Source of the DNA: JAAOII01 sp965207705
GTDB lineage: Bacteria; Pseudomonadota; Gammaproteobacteria; CBDBNL01; JAAOII01
Assembly (NCBI GenBank): GCA_965207705.1
Contig: OZ242292.1
Span: 1,798,001 to 1,862,000 of the forward strand
Direction of reading: 5' to 3'
Length of the DNA stretch: 64,000 nt
Part shown: positions 63,601 through 64,000 of the stretch, in pieces
Layout: each line of letters begins with the position of its first letter
How positions within the stretch are numbered: the first letter of the stretch is position 1
Translations under genes and position numbers: made by a program
The notes under the pieces: model-generated
Seen by the model: the letters and a program-made list of their open reading frames with translations, nothing else
Told to the model about the DNA's origin: nothing
Databases searched by the model: none

Positions 63601-64000
63601 GAGGAATTTTAGGCGATGGGAAAAATGGAAAGATAGTGCGATCTTTTACAAGCAATGTTTCAATAAAGGGAAGTATTGTAATGGGTGGTTTGGCTGGTAG
63701 TGCAAAATATTCTAATATCGCCTTATCTTATGCGGAAGGGAATTCAATTGCAGGAGATCGTGCAGTCGGAGGTTTGGTTGGCGATGTAAGATTTTCTAAT
63801 ATTACTTCATCTTATGTGGTTAATAGTTCACTTAAAGTTGCTGATGGGGCTATTGGTGGATTAGCTGCTTGGGGTGAAGGCGCTCACGTCTCCTCATCTT
63901 ATGCGGCTGTTACTATGATAAACGGGAGTGGAGATAGGAATGACAAGGGGGGTCTGATTACTGGGGGGCTGGTTACTGAGGGTCTGATTGTTGGAGGACT
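60522..64000 (+). CDS. Giant GLUG-repeat surface lipoprotein (partial, C-terminus off window)
   Basis: At least 1159 codons, open to the window end. The signal peptide ends in LLVGC with Cys41. A calcium-loop-like IDSDGDGVINAYD is followed by IRNIYQLQALAGFDHQG, as in the lipoprotein at 45657. Then come about eight GLUG repeats (GGLVANNQG, GGLTGVNLGEISNSYA, GGLVGNSKGSITASYS). A cadherin-like stretch precedes a second DxDGDG thrombospondin-3-like run at about 62764-62960. A second block then begins (LIEIGTANELEQIHNDF) and runs into more GLUG-type repeats. Probably a surface adhesin. Confidence 0.88.
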   Translation, partial: MGVYKRGIHKNGLKSTLINNRLFSKIAIGLIYFFAMLLVGCSGNSENNKVSGTEERSPAVAADSLTYAADSIVIDSDGDGVINAYDFAYDDPNLVVNGSGSAANPYVIRNIYQLQALAGFDHQGIALNKSLYTSNNWLYGESWKEQLSKSYTLSNDLDASISSKWLRSTSDTDDDLLGANNQSLPDFYIGFIPIGSCGEQSREEAERRLCESNTTQPFTGSFNGNSFLITGLVMSYPRESGVALFSSLAPGASITSIGLTLLNISAENGNEIGGLVANNQGRIDNSFVNGMVIGGNDVGGLTGVNLGEISNSYAAGMVTGAEDVGGLVGANFQEIIASHAANYVVGSDKTGGLVGVNYKNASITSSYAVGQVVASTQVGGLAGENSGSILSSYGSAEVVASEEVGGLVGNSKGSITASYSTGNVEGELSIGGLVGSAKGYVARSFSRGNVTGAENVGGLIGLYSSRQDIHATYSVGEVKIRKSSNARGRGKPIRIETTGGLVGRSIHVISSTSYWDKRTSKRDYSAALPFRRGLFSKQLKGCGLNGKRLRGSAKSLDCADVFPASSWEHVAVEGGNVVGWNLEHAEDYPQLLAHDASGSNILPSAACVGERRTGNLSILAENRSYNSESLFRGECSTALYLSQGVAGIDVGKIIVAYNQFSRFSSYQPFSYLMTSQSVNQFGERSNNDLFVIDERSGLISMARNTNVYDIGTHNLEIRAMLDGEASYDFKFSVVVRPGIPRYLFYYLDSDGDGEINLLDSDEDGDGIIDSADACNIDRLNVAVNWNSNELTDEDGDGCRDFDEDTDDDGDGLIEIGTANELEQIHNDFEDVGSDNSVSNLVNVLSGRRGCGTITAINDVNTDAINTSACQGYELVADISLDGYDWQPIGSCVGEAICSKSFNLIFEGNGWTISNLTIANADWDYEEMPDYAESYGIGLFASVRPPAVFRNINFDGGNISSYGHGVGLLAGYAFGNYTGGVAMINISASNSTILGFENAGGLIGYSNYLVVESSYADDILVGGESYLGGILGDGKNGKIVRSFTSNVSIKGSIVMGGLAGSAKYSNIALSYAEGNSIAGDRAVGGLVGDVRFSNITSSYVVNSSLKVADGAIGGLAAWGEGAHVSSSYAAVTMINGSGDRNDKGGLITGGLVTEGLIVGG

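Noticed and set aside
1..64000. tRNA, rRNA or transposase genes
   Set aside because: No T-loop-like GTTCGA cloverleaf, rRNA stretch or transposase motif was recognised; a covariance search could still find a short RNA.

Overview
The window is a 64-kb, AT-rich piece of a chromosome from a gammaproteobacterium. Several gene orders typical of that class support this: ybeZ(phoH)-ybeY-corC-lnt, dedD-like-cvpA-purF, hisI-hisE-tatA-tatB-tatC, carA-carB and rpmB-rpmG. A complete ATP sulfurylase with the four-cysteine zinc motif seen in sulfur-oxidising bacteria and archaea (55167-56369) suggests, but does not prove, sulfur chemistry. Very large surface lipoproteins with calcium-binding, cadherin-like, subtilisin and GLUG modules suggest life attached to a host or particles. 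I do not assign a genus.

Layout. 1-1948 (minus) is the 5' part of a lipoprotein that runs off the window. 2202-3245 is an Ldh2-type dehydrogenase. 3412-9939 is a 2175-residue repeat-rich lipoprotein protease. 9989-29159 is mostly housekeeping: carBA, ribosomal proteins L33 and L28, hisI, a double-length hisE, the tat genes interrupted by a DNA methyltransferase, argF, an outer-membrane-like protein, dapB, ispB, ribF, and the operon phoH-ybeY-corC-lnt-murJ. 29185-29381 is a MITE-like element with outward TATAAT boxes. 29418-37064 is an envelope cluster: LytM peptidase, two bactofilins, a TolQ/MotA-like channel, two membrane proteins with an ExbD/TolR-like charged helix, a double FGE-sulfatase-domain protein and a SPOR protein. 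It leads directly into cvpA and purF. 39325-45611 holds acnA, sppA, ahcY and a PfkB kinase. 45657-48839 (minus) is a GLUG-repeat lipoprotein. 48893-54145 has a GT39-like membrane glycosyltransferase, a DoxX-like protein, an ABC exporter with two paralogous permeases, and trpF. 54225-59254 holds a DMT transporter, sat and an unrecognised 957-residue membrane protein. 59298-60631 is a duplicated lipoprotein 5' end split by a methyltransferase gene. 60522-64000 is a further giant GLUG lipoprotein that runs off the window.

The points most worth following up are four. (1) The 29.4-37.1 kb cluster looks like an undescribed proton-driven envelope machine: one TolQ-like channel, two ExbD-like partners, bactofilin scaffold, peptidoglycan enzyme, FGE-like protein and SPOR protein. 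(2) In-frame simple-repeat insertions occur inside otherwise ordinary housekeeping enzymes (CarA, TrpF, RibF, the PfkB kinase, PhoH, Sat). (3) A small inverted-repeat element family carries a covarying GC hairpin and may supply promoters to acnA, phoH and the LytM gene. (4) A roughly 180-bp duplication flanks an inserted methyltransferase and leaves a truncated lipoprotein start.

No rRNA, tRNA, CRISPR array or transposase gene was seen. All readings come from the sequence by eye; no search or computation was run.
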